A DNA stretch of 64,000 nucleotides, from the IMG/VR virus record IMGVR_UViG_3300047318_000482, positions 1 through 64,000 of that record, one strand, 5' to 3'. Source of the stretch: a virus. This document shows, in pieces, positions 48,991 to 56,850 of the stretch. The position numbers and the translations under genes were made by a program. The notes under the pieces are model-generated. The model made no database searches. It worked only from the letters and a program-made list of their open reading frames with translations, and was not told the DNA's origin. Within the stretch, counting starts at the first letter, position 1. Each line of letters begins with the position of its first letter.

Positions 48991-49373
48991 AGCAGGACCT
49001 CCGCGAGGGCGAGCCGCATCGACGCCATCAGTGTCGCCTCGATGAACGGGAGCGCCGGCTGGACGTGCGGGAACGGCGGCTGGTTGTAGGAGCGGCCGAT
49101 ACTGTCCGTGCCGGTGAACCCCCACTCCAGGCGCCGCCCCTGCGGCCGGTCGGTGCCCAGAGTGCAGATCGCGCCGTACGGCAGGCGCCGGGTCTCGGTC
49201 CGCCAGGAGCCGCGGTAGTCACCGGTGATGACGTTCGGGCCGGGCCGGCCGGACGCGTTTCCGGCGATGCGGGCCTTGCCGAGGGTGCCGGTGTGCTCGA
49301 CACCGTGCGCGATGGCCGGGCCGATCTTCTTCGCCGCCAGTTCCAGCTTCTCGGCGAGCTCGTCCGGGGTCAC
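48987..49373 (-). CDS. HK97 gp10-like neck protein, 128 aa
   Basis: The helix at the start (L-A-E-K-L-E-L-A-A-K-K-I-G-P), central Y-R-G-S-W-R-T-E-T and the final P-P-F-P-H-V-Q-P-A-L-P match the minor tail/neck family of HK97 gp10. This protein links head completion to tail assembly. GTGA overlaps at the start. Confidence 0.75.
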   Translation of the reverse strand: MTPDELAEKLELAAKKIGPAIAHGVEHTGTLGKARIAGNASGRPGPNVITGDYRGSWRTETRRLPYGAICTLGTDRPQGRRLEWGFTGTDSIGRSYNQPPFPHVQPALPFIEATLMASMRLALAEVLL

Positions 49374-49819
49374 GACGTGGCTCCCGGTGCCTGGTTCTGA
49401 TCGAGGGGGGTGATCCGTACGACTTCGGTGGTCGCGGCCCGGGAGGGGTCCTGGCACACCCAGGACCGGCCGATCAGCGCGGTGTTGGACGGGTCGTGGA
49501 CCTGGACGACGGTGACGATGGCATCCTTCGGCACGATCGGCGCGGTCAGCGGAGTCATCATCCGGTAGCGGGACTTCGTCTCCTGCACCCACGGCTGCAG
49601 GACGGCCGGGGTGGCGGAGATCTCCGACTGGGCGGTGCCGCCCTGCACGGCGCCCGGCCCCTCGTAGAGGACCACACGCTCCGGCCGGGTGAGCTTGCCG
49701 GTGGTCTCGTCGAGGACGGGCTTGCCGGTGGCGGGCAGTTCGACCCGCACCACGTCAAGGAGAAGGTTCTTCTCCACCCATCCGCGTACGCCGGCGAGCG
49801 CCGCATCCAGTCCGGGCAT
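49370..49819 (-). CDS. head-tail connector protein (DUF6093-like), 149 aa
   Basis: A beta-barrel type protein with a V-R-V-E-L-P strand, Y-E-G-P-G-A-V-Q near residue 53 and I-V-P-K-D-A-I-V-T-V-V-Q-V, matching actinophage neck proteins of the DUF6093 group. It shares one base with the upstream stop (TGATG). Confidence 0.7.
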   Translation of the reverse strand: MPGLDAALAGVRGWVEKNLLLDVVRVELPATGKPVLDETTGKLTRPERVVLYEGPGAVQGGTAQSEISATPAVLQPWVQETKSRYRMMTPLTAPIVPKDAIVTVVQVHDPSNTALIGRSWVCQDPSRAATTEVVRITPLDQNQAPGATS

Positions 49820-50199
49820 CAGTCCCTCCCCTGCGCCCACTCGGCAAGCTGCCGAAGGATTGCTTCGGTGACGCCCGTCTTCCCGTCGTCCAGGTCGGTG
49901 CGGTCCAGCGCGGCCCGCTCCACGGCGGCCGGGTCGAGACCGAGGACGAAGTCGGCGATGGCTTTCCCGACGTCCTGCTGGCTGGCGACGGCGACCCGGG
50001 CCAGGCCCTCGAAGGCGACGCTGTCGGCCTGCCGGGTGTGCAGGATCAGCATGGGCAGCGCGTCCGCGATGGAGTGCTCGAGCTGGTAGCCGACGACCTG
50101 CCCGGCCGGCAGGGCAGTGCCGTCGAGGCGGATGGTGGCGCTGCCGGGCTGCGCGTCGATCCGGACGCCGTGCGCGGTGGGCTCGGCTTCTGTGGTCAT
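49819..50199 (-). CDS. hypothetical neck-region protein, 126 aa
   Basis: Beta strands at the start (G-S-A-T-I-R-L-D-G-T, V-V-G-Y-Q-L-E-H-S) and a helical end. It is flanked by connector genes with overlapping starts and stops. It is similar in size to a head-tail joining or Ig-fold protein, with no specific motif. Confidence 0.6.
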   Translation of the reverse strand: MTTEAEPTAHGVRIDAQPGSATIRLDGTALPAGQVVGYQLEHSIADALPMLILHTRQADSVAFEGLARVAVASQQDVGKAIADFVLGLDPAAVERAALDRTDLDDGKTGVTEAILRQLAEWAQGRD

Positions 50200-51041
50200 G
50201 CGGGGTCTCCTGAGACGAGTCCGCGGCGGCCGTTGAGGTCGGGTCGGGGCACCCATTCCCTTATGCACCCATGGTGAGCGGCAGGGAACTCGGTGGCGTC
50301 GTCTGCGGAGCGGATCGTGCCGTCGGCGTGGTCAGTGTCCGGATGATCACGAAATCCACACTCGGGCCCGTCCACGCATTCGAACCAGACTGCGTCCAAC
50401 TCCTGCCGGCCGGTGTTGATGGCACCGTGGTTGGCGGTGACGACGGCCTGCCAGGTCAGAGCGGAGTGGGCCCACGACTGGACGGGATGCTTGGAGTTGT
50501 TGGAGTAGACGATCGTCGACAGGGGGTGGTCGGCGACGAGTTGGGCGGAGTCGATGCCGGAGTGGTTGCGGCGCAGGGTGACCTCGCGGGTGGCTGCCTG
50601 TGCGGCGCGGGCGAAGGCTTGGGCGCGGCGGACGGTCTCCTGGATGCGCTGGATCAGGTCGACGTAGAAGGTGCCGGTCAGTCCGGTGAGCGCGGCCTGG
50701 TGGTCGGCGGTCCACTGGAAGAGGGTGATGTCCCGGCCGGCTTTGCGCAGGGCGCGCAGGGCGCCGTCGCGGTAGGCGATGGGCAGGTCGGTGGCGGCCC
50801 ATCGGGTGGCGAGCGCGCGGGCAAGGCGGTCGAACTCGCCGACCTCGTCGTTGAAGCCGCTGATGATGCTGCGGATGCGGGTGGTGGCGCCGAGGGTGGG
50901 CTGGAGGCGTTCCAGGACGCGCAGCAGGTTGTCCTGGGCCGTGGTCAGGCGCTGCCAGCGTCGTACGAGTTGGGCGGTCATCAGGGCGATGAGGAGGGTC
51001 AGTTCGGTGCGGTCGTCGGTCTCCTGCACCGGGGTGGTCAT
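50196..51041 (-). CDS. minor head / MuF-like capsid protein, 281 aa
   Basis: Long helices through 210 residues end in a Cys/His tail: C229, C235, then H-H-G-C at about 262-265 followed by I-R-E-W. This pattern resembles the C-terminus of Mu F/SPP1 gp7-type minor head proteins. In many phages the protein joins the portal inside the capsid. Here it is placed after the capsid genes instead of next to portal, so the assignment is moderate. Confidence 0.65.
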   Translation of the reverse strand: MTTPVQETDDRTELTLLIALMTAQLVRRWQRLTTAQDNLLRVLERLQPTLGATTRIRSIISGFNDEVGEFDRLARALATRWAATDLPIAYRDGALRALRKAGRDITLFQWTADHQAALTGLTGTFYVDLIQRIQETVRRAQAFARAAQAATREVTLRRNHSGIDSAQLVADHPLSTIVYSNNSKHPVQSWAHSALTWQAVVTANHGAINTGRQELDAVWFECVDGPECGFRDHPDTDHADGTIRSADDATEFPAAHHGCIREWVPRPDLNGRRGLVSGDPA

Positions 51042-51376
51042 CGGCGGGGCCGTTCACGCAGGAAGAACACGCCGAGGGTGTCGCTGTCGGCGCTGTCAGC
51101 GGGGTTGGCCGGATCGTCGGGTGCGGGGGGCTGGCCGCTCTCGAGGTAGGTGATCTGGCGTTCGTAGGCCTTGATGTTCTCGGTGTAGGAGACGCCGACG
51201 ACGGAGGTGACGGTGACGGTGGCCGGCTGGGAGCGCAGGGCGGACAGGCGCTCGCGGACGACTTCGAGGGCGACGGCGCGGCCGGTGCGAAGGCGGGTGT
51301 AGCGGGTGATGAGGTCGGCGAGGTCGGTGTCGGTGCCGAGTTCGGCGAACAGCCAGGCGCGTACGGCGGCATCCAT
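51038..51376 (-). CDS. head-tail connector (gp15/gp6-like), 112 aa
   Basis: The start at 51376 has GGAGG eight bases upstream. A short helical domain (R-A-W-L-F-A-E-L-G-T-D-T-D-L-A-D-L) and a coiled end are typical for small actinophage neck adaptors. The stop overlaps the next gene by ATGA. Confidence 0.65.
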   Translation of the reverse strand: MDAAVRAWLFAELGTDTDLADLITRYTRLRTGRAVALEVVRERLSALRSQPATVTVTSVVGVSYTENIKAYERQITYLESGQPPAPDDPANPADSADSDTLGVFFLRERPRR

Positions 51377-51419
51377 GGCAGCTACCTCCAGGCGGATGGG
51401 TGGGGTGGGAAGGGTGCGG

Positions 51420-51465
51420 GTGCGGGCCCGCCGGTGGCGCCCCCACCACGGGGGCGGGCCCGCAC
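51420..51465 (-). terminator. hairpin after 51471 gene
   Basis: A perfect 13-bp stem (51420-51432 with 51453-51465), 6 bases past the stop of the 51471 gene. It probably limits read-through from the capsid genes into the connectors. Confidence 0.7.
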
Positions 51466-51470
51466 GCGCT

Positions 51471-51770
51471 TCAGTCGCCGCTGGTGCCCTCGTCAGCGGC
51501 GGCCCGGCCCCGAGACCGGCTGGACGCCGCGGTCTTCTTCGCGGCCGTCTTCTTGGCCGCAGATGCGGCCGGCTTGGTGTCGCTCTTGTCGTCCCCGTCG
51601 TAGGCGCCGTCGGTCTTGGCGTCGGTGTCGGGGAGTTCACCGTCCTCCCAGGCGTCCGGGTTGGTGACCAGGGCCGCAAGGCGCGGCTCGGGCTCCTCTC
51701 CGGGCAGCAGGAGGACGGTGCGGTGGCGTTCGGGATCCCTTACGTGCACGGCCTTGCGGAGCTTGGCCAT
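51471..51770 (-). CDS. small protein with Lys/Ala-rich tail, 99 aa
   Basis: Residues 1-50 form a small beta-rich domain (A-V-H-V-R-D-P-E-R-H-R-T-V-L-L-L-P-G). An acidic linker and a histone-like tail (A-A-K-K-T-A-A-K-K-T) follow. It lies five bases after the major capsid stop. It may be a head-associated protein binding DNA or lining the capsid. Confidence 0.65.
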   Translation of the reverse strand: MAKLRKAVHVRDPERHRTVLLLPGEEPEPRLAALVTNPDAWEDGELPDTDAKTDGAYDGDDKSDTKPAASAAKKTAAKKTAASSRSRGRAAADEGTSGD

Positions 51771-51775
51771 GGCGA

Positions 51776-52825
51776 TCAGGCCCCGAGGACGGTCGCCGAG
51801 ATGTGGATGTCCGGTACGTAGAGCACCGGCATGCCGATCGCGGCGCCGCGGGTGTAGATCTGGACGGGGTTGTCGTCGACGTGGGTGACGACGACGATTC
51901 CGGGGGCCTCTTCGCGGGTGAGGGCCGGGTTGGTGCCGGAGGTGAACTGGGCTGCCTCGCGGGTGACTCCGAACTGGGTCTGCGCCCATTCGGAGGCGGG
52001 AACGTCCGGGATCATGATCCACTTGTTGTCGGGGATGACCCGCTGGTAGACGTCGTCGTTCCAGACTTGGACGTCGTAGATGACGATCGGCGGGAGGCCG
52101 TAGCGGGCGCGGACGGCGTCGACCTCGAGCGGGGACAGCGTGGTGCCCGGGTTGTTCGCGGCGTTCTGCCCGTAGAACGCGATCTGGTACTCCGCGTTCG
52201 CCGCGAGCATCGAGCGGGCGCGGCGGGAGGTGACGACCTCGCGCGGCGCGGGGGCGCCGGAGTCGATGAGGTAGTCGATCCAGGCCCGCTCGTCCGACAG
52301 GGGGGTGGCGGTGGGCTGGTCCCACAGAACGGCCGCGGTCGGCATGTTCAGGGCGGGGACGTTCCAGTTGACGTCCAGGCCCAGGCCCGGCAGGGTCACG
52401 CTGCCGGTGGCCAGGAGCTGGCCGGCGGCGAGTTCCTGCGCGGTCTGGATGGACTCCACGTGCCGCTCGACGTCCGAGTACAGGAGGTCGATGTAGGCCT
52501 GGGTGTCGGCGCCGCGGCCGACGTCGAGGAGGATCTGGTCCATTTCGGAGACGGCGAGGGTCTGGCCGAGGGCGGGCAGCATGCCCTCGTTGACGACGCG
52601 CTCGGCCTGGCGCTTGGCCATGGCGGTCGGCGCGTCGTAGGCCCGGAACTTGGCGGCGTTGACGCGGCGCTTCGCGGACGTGGTGCGGAACTTGACGCCC
52701 TGGATCTGCGTCTCGGGCAGGACCTCGCGGGTCAGGCGGTAGTTCGCCGGGGTGTCCATCTGCCGGGCGAAGACCGTCAGGTCGGCGGCGTTGGTGTCGC
52801 GCAGAAGGAGCTCAAGGGCTTCCAT
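51776..52825 (-). CDS. major capsid protein (phage lambda E / major capsid E family-like), 349 aa
   Basis: The N-terminal helix, the Y-R-L-T-R-E-V-L-P phrase and the long spine helix (residues about 65-125), the T-P-L-S-D-E-R-A-W-I-D domain and the C-terminal I-Y-T-R-G-A-A-I-G-M-P-V-L-Y-V-P-D-I pattern match the gpE-like HK97-fold capsid family. Flanked by decoration and connectors. Confidence 0.88.
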   Translation of the reverse strand: MEALELLLRDTNAADLTVFARQMDTPANYRLTREVLPETQIQGVKFRTTSAKRRVNAAKFRAYDAPTAMAKRQAERVVNEGMLPALGQTLAVSEMDQILLDVGRGADTQAYIDLLYSDVERHVESIQTAQELAAGQLLATGSVTLPGLGLDVNWNVPALNMPTAAVLWDQPTATPLSDERAWIDYLIDSGAPAPREVVTSRRARSMLAANAEYQIAFYGQNAANNPGTTLSPLEVDAVRARYGLPPIVIYDVQVWNDDVYQRVIPDNKWIMIPDVPASEWAQTQFGVTREAAQFTSGTNPALTREEAPGIVVVTHVDDNPVQIYTRGAAIGMPVLYVPDIHISATVLGA

Positions 52826-52840
52826 CGTCTGCTCCTCCTA

Positions 52841-53590
52841 CTAGCGGTAGTGGATGTTGACGCCGGGCGCGGTGGCGGCGACGTCGGTGGGGTCGAACGG
52901 GACCGGGCACTGGTCGGCGAAGACCTCGCCGTGCCAGAGCAGTGCGCCGCCGGCCTTGGTGCTGCCGGGGTTGAAGCTGATCTCGGAGACGAGGAACCCG
53001 GCGAGGGTCTCGGTGCCGTCGGTCGCGGATGCTCCGCCGCCCGCGGTGGTGGTGGCGATGGCCACGGCGGGGCTGGATCCGCCGGTCAGGGAGGCGGTGC
53101 CGGTCATCGCGGGCTGGTCGTCGCCCAGGTACTGGCCGCCGAACGTGACCACGATCGCCGTGCCGGGGTGCGGGCCGCCGGAGACGGCGACGTCACCGAC
53201 GTTGATGTTGGACAGCGCCTCGAGGGCTGCCTTCACCTGCGCCGCTGTCGCGTTGTAGGGGATCGCGGCGGTGGTCTGACCGGACCAGGTCAGCGTGTAG
53301 GTGCCGCCGGTGGGGGTGCCGGTGACGGTGACGGTCTGCACCTCGGACCGGGGACCCGAGTACGGGGCGTACAGCCCGGACGCGGTGACCTTGCCCAGCG
53401 GGATGCCGGACTTCATGACGTTGCGGCCCTGAAGGACCGGGTTCGCGGAGACCGCGTAGTGCGTGCCCTGCGTGAACTTGCTCAGGTCGAGCGCGATGGT
53501 GTTGGTGTCCTGGACTCCTACCAGGGACGCGAGCCACGGCCGGTCGGCGGTGACGCTGTCCGTGTAGGAGTAGGGCTGGAAGTCGTTCAC
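52841..53590 (-). CDS. capsid decoration protein with inserted Ig-like domain, 249 aa
   Basis: Residues 1-80 are a lambda D / K-type decoration start (N-T-I-A-L-D-L-S-K-F-T-Q-G-T-H-Y, G-I-P-L-G-K-V-T-A-S-G-L-Y). Residues about 83-190 are an Ig-like module nearly identical to the tail-protein module. Then the decoration fold resumes (E-T-L-A-G-F-L-V-S-E-I, A-L-L-W-H-G-E-V). So the module sits in a loop. The GTG at 53590 has AGGAG six bases upstream. Confidence 0.83.
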   Translation of the reverse strand: MNDFQPYSYTDSVTADRPWLASLVGVQDTNTIALDLSKFTQGTHYAVSANPVLQGRNVMKSGIPLGKVTASGLYAPYSGPRSEVQTVTVTGTPTGGTYTLTWSGQTTAAIPYNATAAQVKAALEALSNINVGDVAVSGGPHPGTAIVVTFGGQYLGDDQPAMTGTASLTGGSSPAVAIATTTAGGGASATDGTETLAGFLVSEISFNPGSTKAGGALLWHGEVFADQCPVPFDPTDVAATAPGVNIHYR

Positions 53591-53675
53591 GGCCTTCTCC
53601 TGGTGTAAAGCGGCGTGCGGTGACAGCAGCACCGTGCGGTGCGCGTCCACGAGGAGAGGGCGTGGTCCCGTTGTC

Positions 53676-53699
53676 CCGGCCCCCGGTGAAGGGGGCCGG
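53676..53699 (-). terminator. hairpin after scaffold gene
   Basis: CCGGCCCCC (53676-53684 complement arm) and GGGGGCCGG (53691-53699) form a 9-bp GC stem with a 6-base loop, four bases past the scaffold stop. It may set the ratio of scaffold to capsid transcripts. Confidence 0.65.
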
Positions 53700-53703
53700 C
53701 GGT

Positions 53704-54450
53704 CTATGCGGTGGCGCGTTGGTGGCCGCGCAGGCGGGCCATTTCGCGTCCTCGGTCGCCGGGCTTGCCGGTGGCCGTCTGTCGGGAGGGCGGGCCGCCC
53801 GCGGGTGCGCCGCCGGGCGCCGGGGGAAGCTGGGTGGCGGGCGGGACGTTGGTGGGTGCGACGCCGAACAGTTCGGGGCGGCGTTCCCTCAGCTTCGTGG
53901 CCGCCTCAGTGACGGCGGCGTCGTCCGCGTCGTCGGGGACCCGCAGGAGGGCTGCGGCGTCCTCGAGGTCGTCGCCGGTGGCGCCGAGCCCGACGAGGGT
54001 GGCGCGCCGGTTGGCGTTCCGCTCCCGGGCGATGGCCGCCTTCTCGCGGGCGTCGGCTGCCGCTTCGCGGTCGGCAAGCGCCTTCTCCCGCTTCTGCTGC
54101 TCGGAGAGCTGGGCTTCCTCCGCCTTGCGGGCGGCGACGATGAACGCCTCGGCGTCCTCGATGCTGCTGAAGCCGTACTTCTCGGCGAACTCCCGGGCGG
54201 CCGCGCGCTTGCCCTGGGACTTCTCGCGGGCGGCGAGCGCATCGACTTCGGCCTGGGTGAAGGTGCGGGAGGCGGGCGGGCCCGGCTTGGGAGGATCGGC
54301 GGCCGGCGGTTCTGTGGCGGGCGGTTCGCCGCCGCCGTCGTTGTAGAAGACGGCGAGGCCAGCAACGCCGGTGTACGGGTGGGCCCAGCCGGTGCGGGCG
54401 CGAGGTCCGCGGGCGACCGGTCCGAAGCTGTTCTGCGCGGGGCGACGCAT
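53704..54450 (-). CDS. capsid scaffolding protein, 248 aa
   Basis: A disordered Pro/Gly N-terminus (to about 60) precedes a long charged coiled coil (E-K-S-Q-G-K-R-A-A-A-R to R-E-R-N-A-N, about 68-155), an acidic spacer and a basic end. This is the normal build of scaffold proteins placed between portal and capsid. The ATG at 54450 is ten bases from GGAGG. Confidence 0.75.
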   Translation of the reverse strand: MRRPAQNSFGPVARGPRARTGWAHPYTGVAGLAVFYNDGGGEPPATEPPAADPPKPGPPASRTFTQAEVDALAAREKSQGKRAAAREFAEKYGFSSIEDAEAFIVAARKAEEAQLSEQQKREKALADREAAADAREKAAIARERNANRRATLVGLGATGDDLEDAAALLRVPDDADDAAVTEAATKLRERRPELFGVAPTNVPPATQLPPAPGGAPAGGPPSRQTATGKPGDRGREMARLRGHQRATA

Positions 54451-54476
54451 GTGTACAAGTCCTCCCAGACTCGTTC

Positions 54477-54497
54477 CAGGCCCCGCGCCTGAGATCA
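54477..54497 (-). promoter_or_regulatory. late-leader stem-loop motif, copy 1
   Basis: On the minus strand CAGGCGCGGGGCCTG folds as a 5-bp stem with a GCGGG loop, preceded by GATCT. It lies 26 bases upstream of the scaffold start. The 11-base core CAGGCGCGGGG recurs at three other late-gene leaders. Confidence 0.6.
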
Positions 54498-54512
54498 AGG
54501 ACACCACAGATG

Positions 54513-56408
54513 TCACTCGGTGTTCCCCCCGCTCCCCTGCTGCCCCTGCGGGTCCTCCTCCAGGGCCGGGTCCGTGTCGTCCGCGGGGAGGCCGGGCAGG
54601 GTGGGTGCGGGCGGTGTCGGGTCGGGGTTCAGGTCGATGCCGAGGAAGTCCCCGACCGCACCGGTGTCCCCGGTGGCGTCGGCCAGCGCGCGGGCTTTCT
54701 CGAACTGCCGGGACTGGATCCGCTCGATTTCCTCGCCCACGTCTTCGATGGGGAACCCTGCCTCGACCAGCATCTTCATCGCGGTCTCCAGGGAGATGAC
54801 CTTGTCGACGCTGTTGGTGACCTGCTCGAGGATGGCGGCCTTGTCGGTGGGCGTGTACGGGCCGAACACCAGCTTCGCGGGCAGCACCTGGACGCCTGCC
54901 CAGTCGGGGTGCTGCCCGGCCAGGTTCAGGCGCTGCACCATCTTCAGGAGCAGCGCGTACTTGTGGTCGCGGGCCAGGCGCATCCCGCCGATGAGGGAGT
55001 CGAGTGGGCCGAGGCTGACCTGCATCGCGAATCCGGAGGGGACCTTGGACGGGTCGAGGGTGCCCAGGGCGACGGCGGGAAGGCGGGCGACGTTCGCGGC
55101 GCGGTCGGCGAGGTCGTGGCGGTGGTCGCGGAGTTCGCGCAGGGCGGGGCTGGTGTCGACGGTGAACAGCTTGCCGTCCTGGCCGAGTTTGAGGACGGCG
55201 CCGGGGCCGATCTGGTACTCGCTGCGGTCGGTGCCCGCGCCGGCGATGCCGACCATGGGCAGGCCGGTGGTGGCCGATGCGCGCGCGGAGTCGGTGTCCG
55301 AGCCCTGGAGTTCGTCGAAGACCTGCAAGACCTTCGCCAGGGACGACTGGCCCCAGTGCTCCTCGGCCGGCGGCACCGTGTTGGGGACGTGGAGGACCGG
55401 AATGAAGTCGAGCATCAGGTCGAGGTGGTCGAGGACCTCGCCGTCGCCGCGGGTCGCGAACGTTGCCGACCCGAGCGGCAGGGTGTCGACGTCGATGTCG
55501 CCCTTGAGGTCGCCGATGTTCCAGGTGGCGTCGGTGAGGTAGCAGGTGATGCCGGACGGGGCGTCGTTCCACGCGTACTGGCGGGTGATGCCGCCGGTGG
55601 CGGGGTCGATGACGTCGCCGCGGCCGATTGCTGGCACCAGTTCCCCGTCCGGGCCCTCCGCGGTGACAGGAGCGCGGACGGCCCTCTTTCCGGATTCGTC
55701 GATGCCGGTGGCGGTGGCCGGGCCGATCGGTCCGAGCTCGTAGGTGATGCGCCGCAGCCGGGGCTTCAGGCCGCGCTTGGTGTCCTCGGGTAGCTCCCAC
55801 GCGAAGTGGATCCGGTCGGGGTACTCGCCGCCGTCGTCGTCCTCCCCGATGATCGGGAAATAGAAGCCGGGGTCGGTGACCCGGAGGGTGACGCGCTGCT
55901 TGCCCGGGTCCCAGGCCAGCCGGTACACGCCGTCGCCGAGGGAGACGGCCTTGCGTTCGGCCTGCTGCATCCGCATCGGCAGGAGTTCGGCCTCTGCCCA
56001 CTCACGCAGCAGGTCCTGGACCTTTTCGGCGGCCGCAGTCTCCGGATCGGGTTCGCCGTCGCCGTCGCCGTCGTGTTCGGCGCCGGGGACGGCGATGTGC
56101 TGCTCGCGGCCCAGGACGTGGGCCAGGAGCGTGTCGATGAACATGGACGGGTCGCCGAACTCGCGCCGGTCCGCGGCCTCGGGTCCGTCGACAACGGAGG
56201 CGATCTCGGCGGCCTGGTTGTTGTCGTAGGCCGCGAGGAGTTTGTAGGCGGCGAGGCGGCGGGCGTCCTGGTCCGGGACCCACATGGCCTGGGCTTCGGG
56301 GAACACGCGCCGGTTCGGCATCCCCTGGGGGTCGCTGAAGACGGGCTTGTAGTTCAGCCACGACCAGCCGTCAATGATGAGCGCCCTGGTGGTCGCGATG
56401 AGGCCCAC
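54513..56408 (-). CDS. portal protein, 631 aa
   Basis: It has typical portal features: N-terminal W-L-N-Y-K-P-V-F-S, a long first domain ending in R-M-Q-Q-A-E-R-K-A-V-S-L-G-D-G-V-Y-R-L-A-W-D-P (about 145-170), a stem region with I-H-F-A-W-E, and helical clip domains toward the end. The ring forms the DNA gate at one capsid vertex. The GTG start at 56408 has GGAGG upstream, and the leader carries the same stem-loop as the scaffold and terminase genes. Confidence 0.85.
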   Translation of the reverse strand: MGLIATTRALIIDGWSWLNYKPVFSDPQGMPNRRVFPEAQAMWVPDQDARRLAAYKLLAAYDNNQAAEIASVVDGPEAADRREFGDPSMFIDTLLAHVLGREQHIAVPGAEHDGDGDGEPDPETAAAEKVQDLLREWAEAELLPMRMQQAERKAVSLGDGVYRLAWDPGKQRVTLRVTDPGFYFPIIGEDDDGGEYPDRIHFAWELPEDTKRGLKPRLRRITYELGPIGPATATGIDESGKRAVRAPVTAEGPDGELVPAIGRGDVIDPATGGITRQYAWNDAPSGITCYLTDATWNIGDLKGDIDVDTLPLGSATFATRGDGEVLDHLDLMLDFIPVLHVPNTVPPAEEHWGQSSLAKVLQVFDELQGSDTDSARASATTGLPMVGIAGAGTDRSEYQIGPGAVLKLGQDGKLFTVDTSPALRELRDHRHDLADRAANVARLPAVALGTLDPSKVPSGFAMQVSLGPLDSLIGGMRLARDHKYALLLKMVQRLNLAGQHPDWAGVQVLPAKLVFGPYTPTDKAAILEQVTNSVDKVISLETAMKMLVEAGFPIEDVGEEIERIQSRQFEKARALADATGDTGAVGDFLGIDLNPDPTPPAPTLPGLPADDTDPALEEDPQGQQGSGGNTE

Positions 56409-56427
56409 GAAGAGTTCCCTCCGTCTT

Positions 56428-56448
56428 CAGGCCCCGCGCCTGTGATCA
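56428..56448 (-). promoter_or_regulatory. late-leader stem-loop motif, copy 2
   Basis: CAGGCGCGGGGCCTG on the minus strand, preceded by GATCA and overlapping the last codon of the nuclease gene. It is 19 bases upstream of the portal start. Confidence 0.6.
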
Positions 56449-56832
56449 GCGTACGGGCAGGGTGGAGTCGGGTTCCCCCGGCTGTTCGGGCAGCGGCACC
56501 GTGCGGCGGCCGCCGTCGTAGCCGACGGCGTGCCCTGCGGTGACGAGGTCGCTGTTGAGGACGTGGGAGTCGGCGACGATCGTGGCGAGCAGCCGACCGA
56601 ATTTCTCGCGCCGGTCCTTGACCGTGCGGATCAGCAGGTCGGGGCCGTGCTCGGCGATCCATGCGGTGGTGTAGGCGGTGGCGTCGGTTCCACCGACAGT
56701 TCCGTGCTCGGGGCAGTTGATGCCGAGGAGACGGATCCGCTGCCGAGTGTGGATATCGAAGCCGACGTCCACGAGAACGTCCAGGGTGTCGCCGTCCACG
56801 ATCTTCACGAGGCGGGCGGTGTATTCGTACAC
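56446..56832 (-). CDS. staphylococcal-type nuclease (SNase/TNase), 128 aa
   Basis: The OB-fold nuclease core is intact: V-D13 or nearby G-D-T (D-G-D-T at 13-16), R34-L-L-G-I, P-E42, and K-F-G-R80. These match the catalytic R35/E43/R87 of micrococcal nuclease. No signal peptide. Sited between terminase and portal, it may trim host or packaged DNA, or degrade competitor DNA. It is unusual inside a packaging cluster. Confidence 0.88.
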   Translation of the reverse strand: MYEYTARLVKIVDGDTLDVLVDVGFDIHTRQRIRLLGINCPEHGTVGGTDATAYTTAWIAEHGPDLLIRTVKDRREKFGRLLATIVADSHVLNSDLVTAGHAVGYDGGRRTVPLPEQPGEPDSTLPVR

Positions 56833-56850
56833 GGGGTGTCTCCCAGGGGG

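Noticed and set aside
50370-50400. tRNA-like T-loop TTCGAACC
   Set aside because: It lies inside the minor head gene and no cloverleaf can be drawn around it. I saw no tRNA elsewhere in the window.
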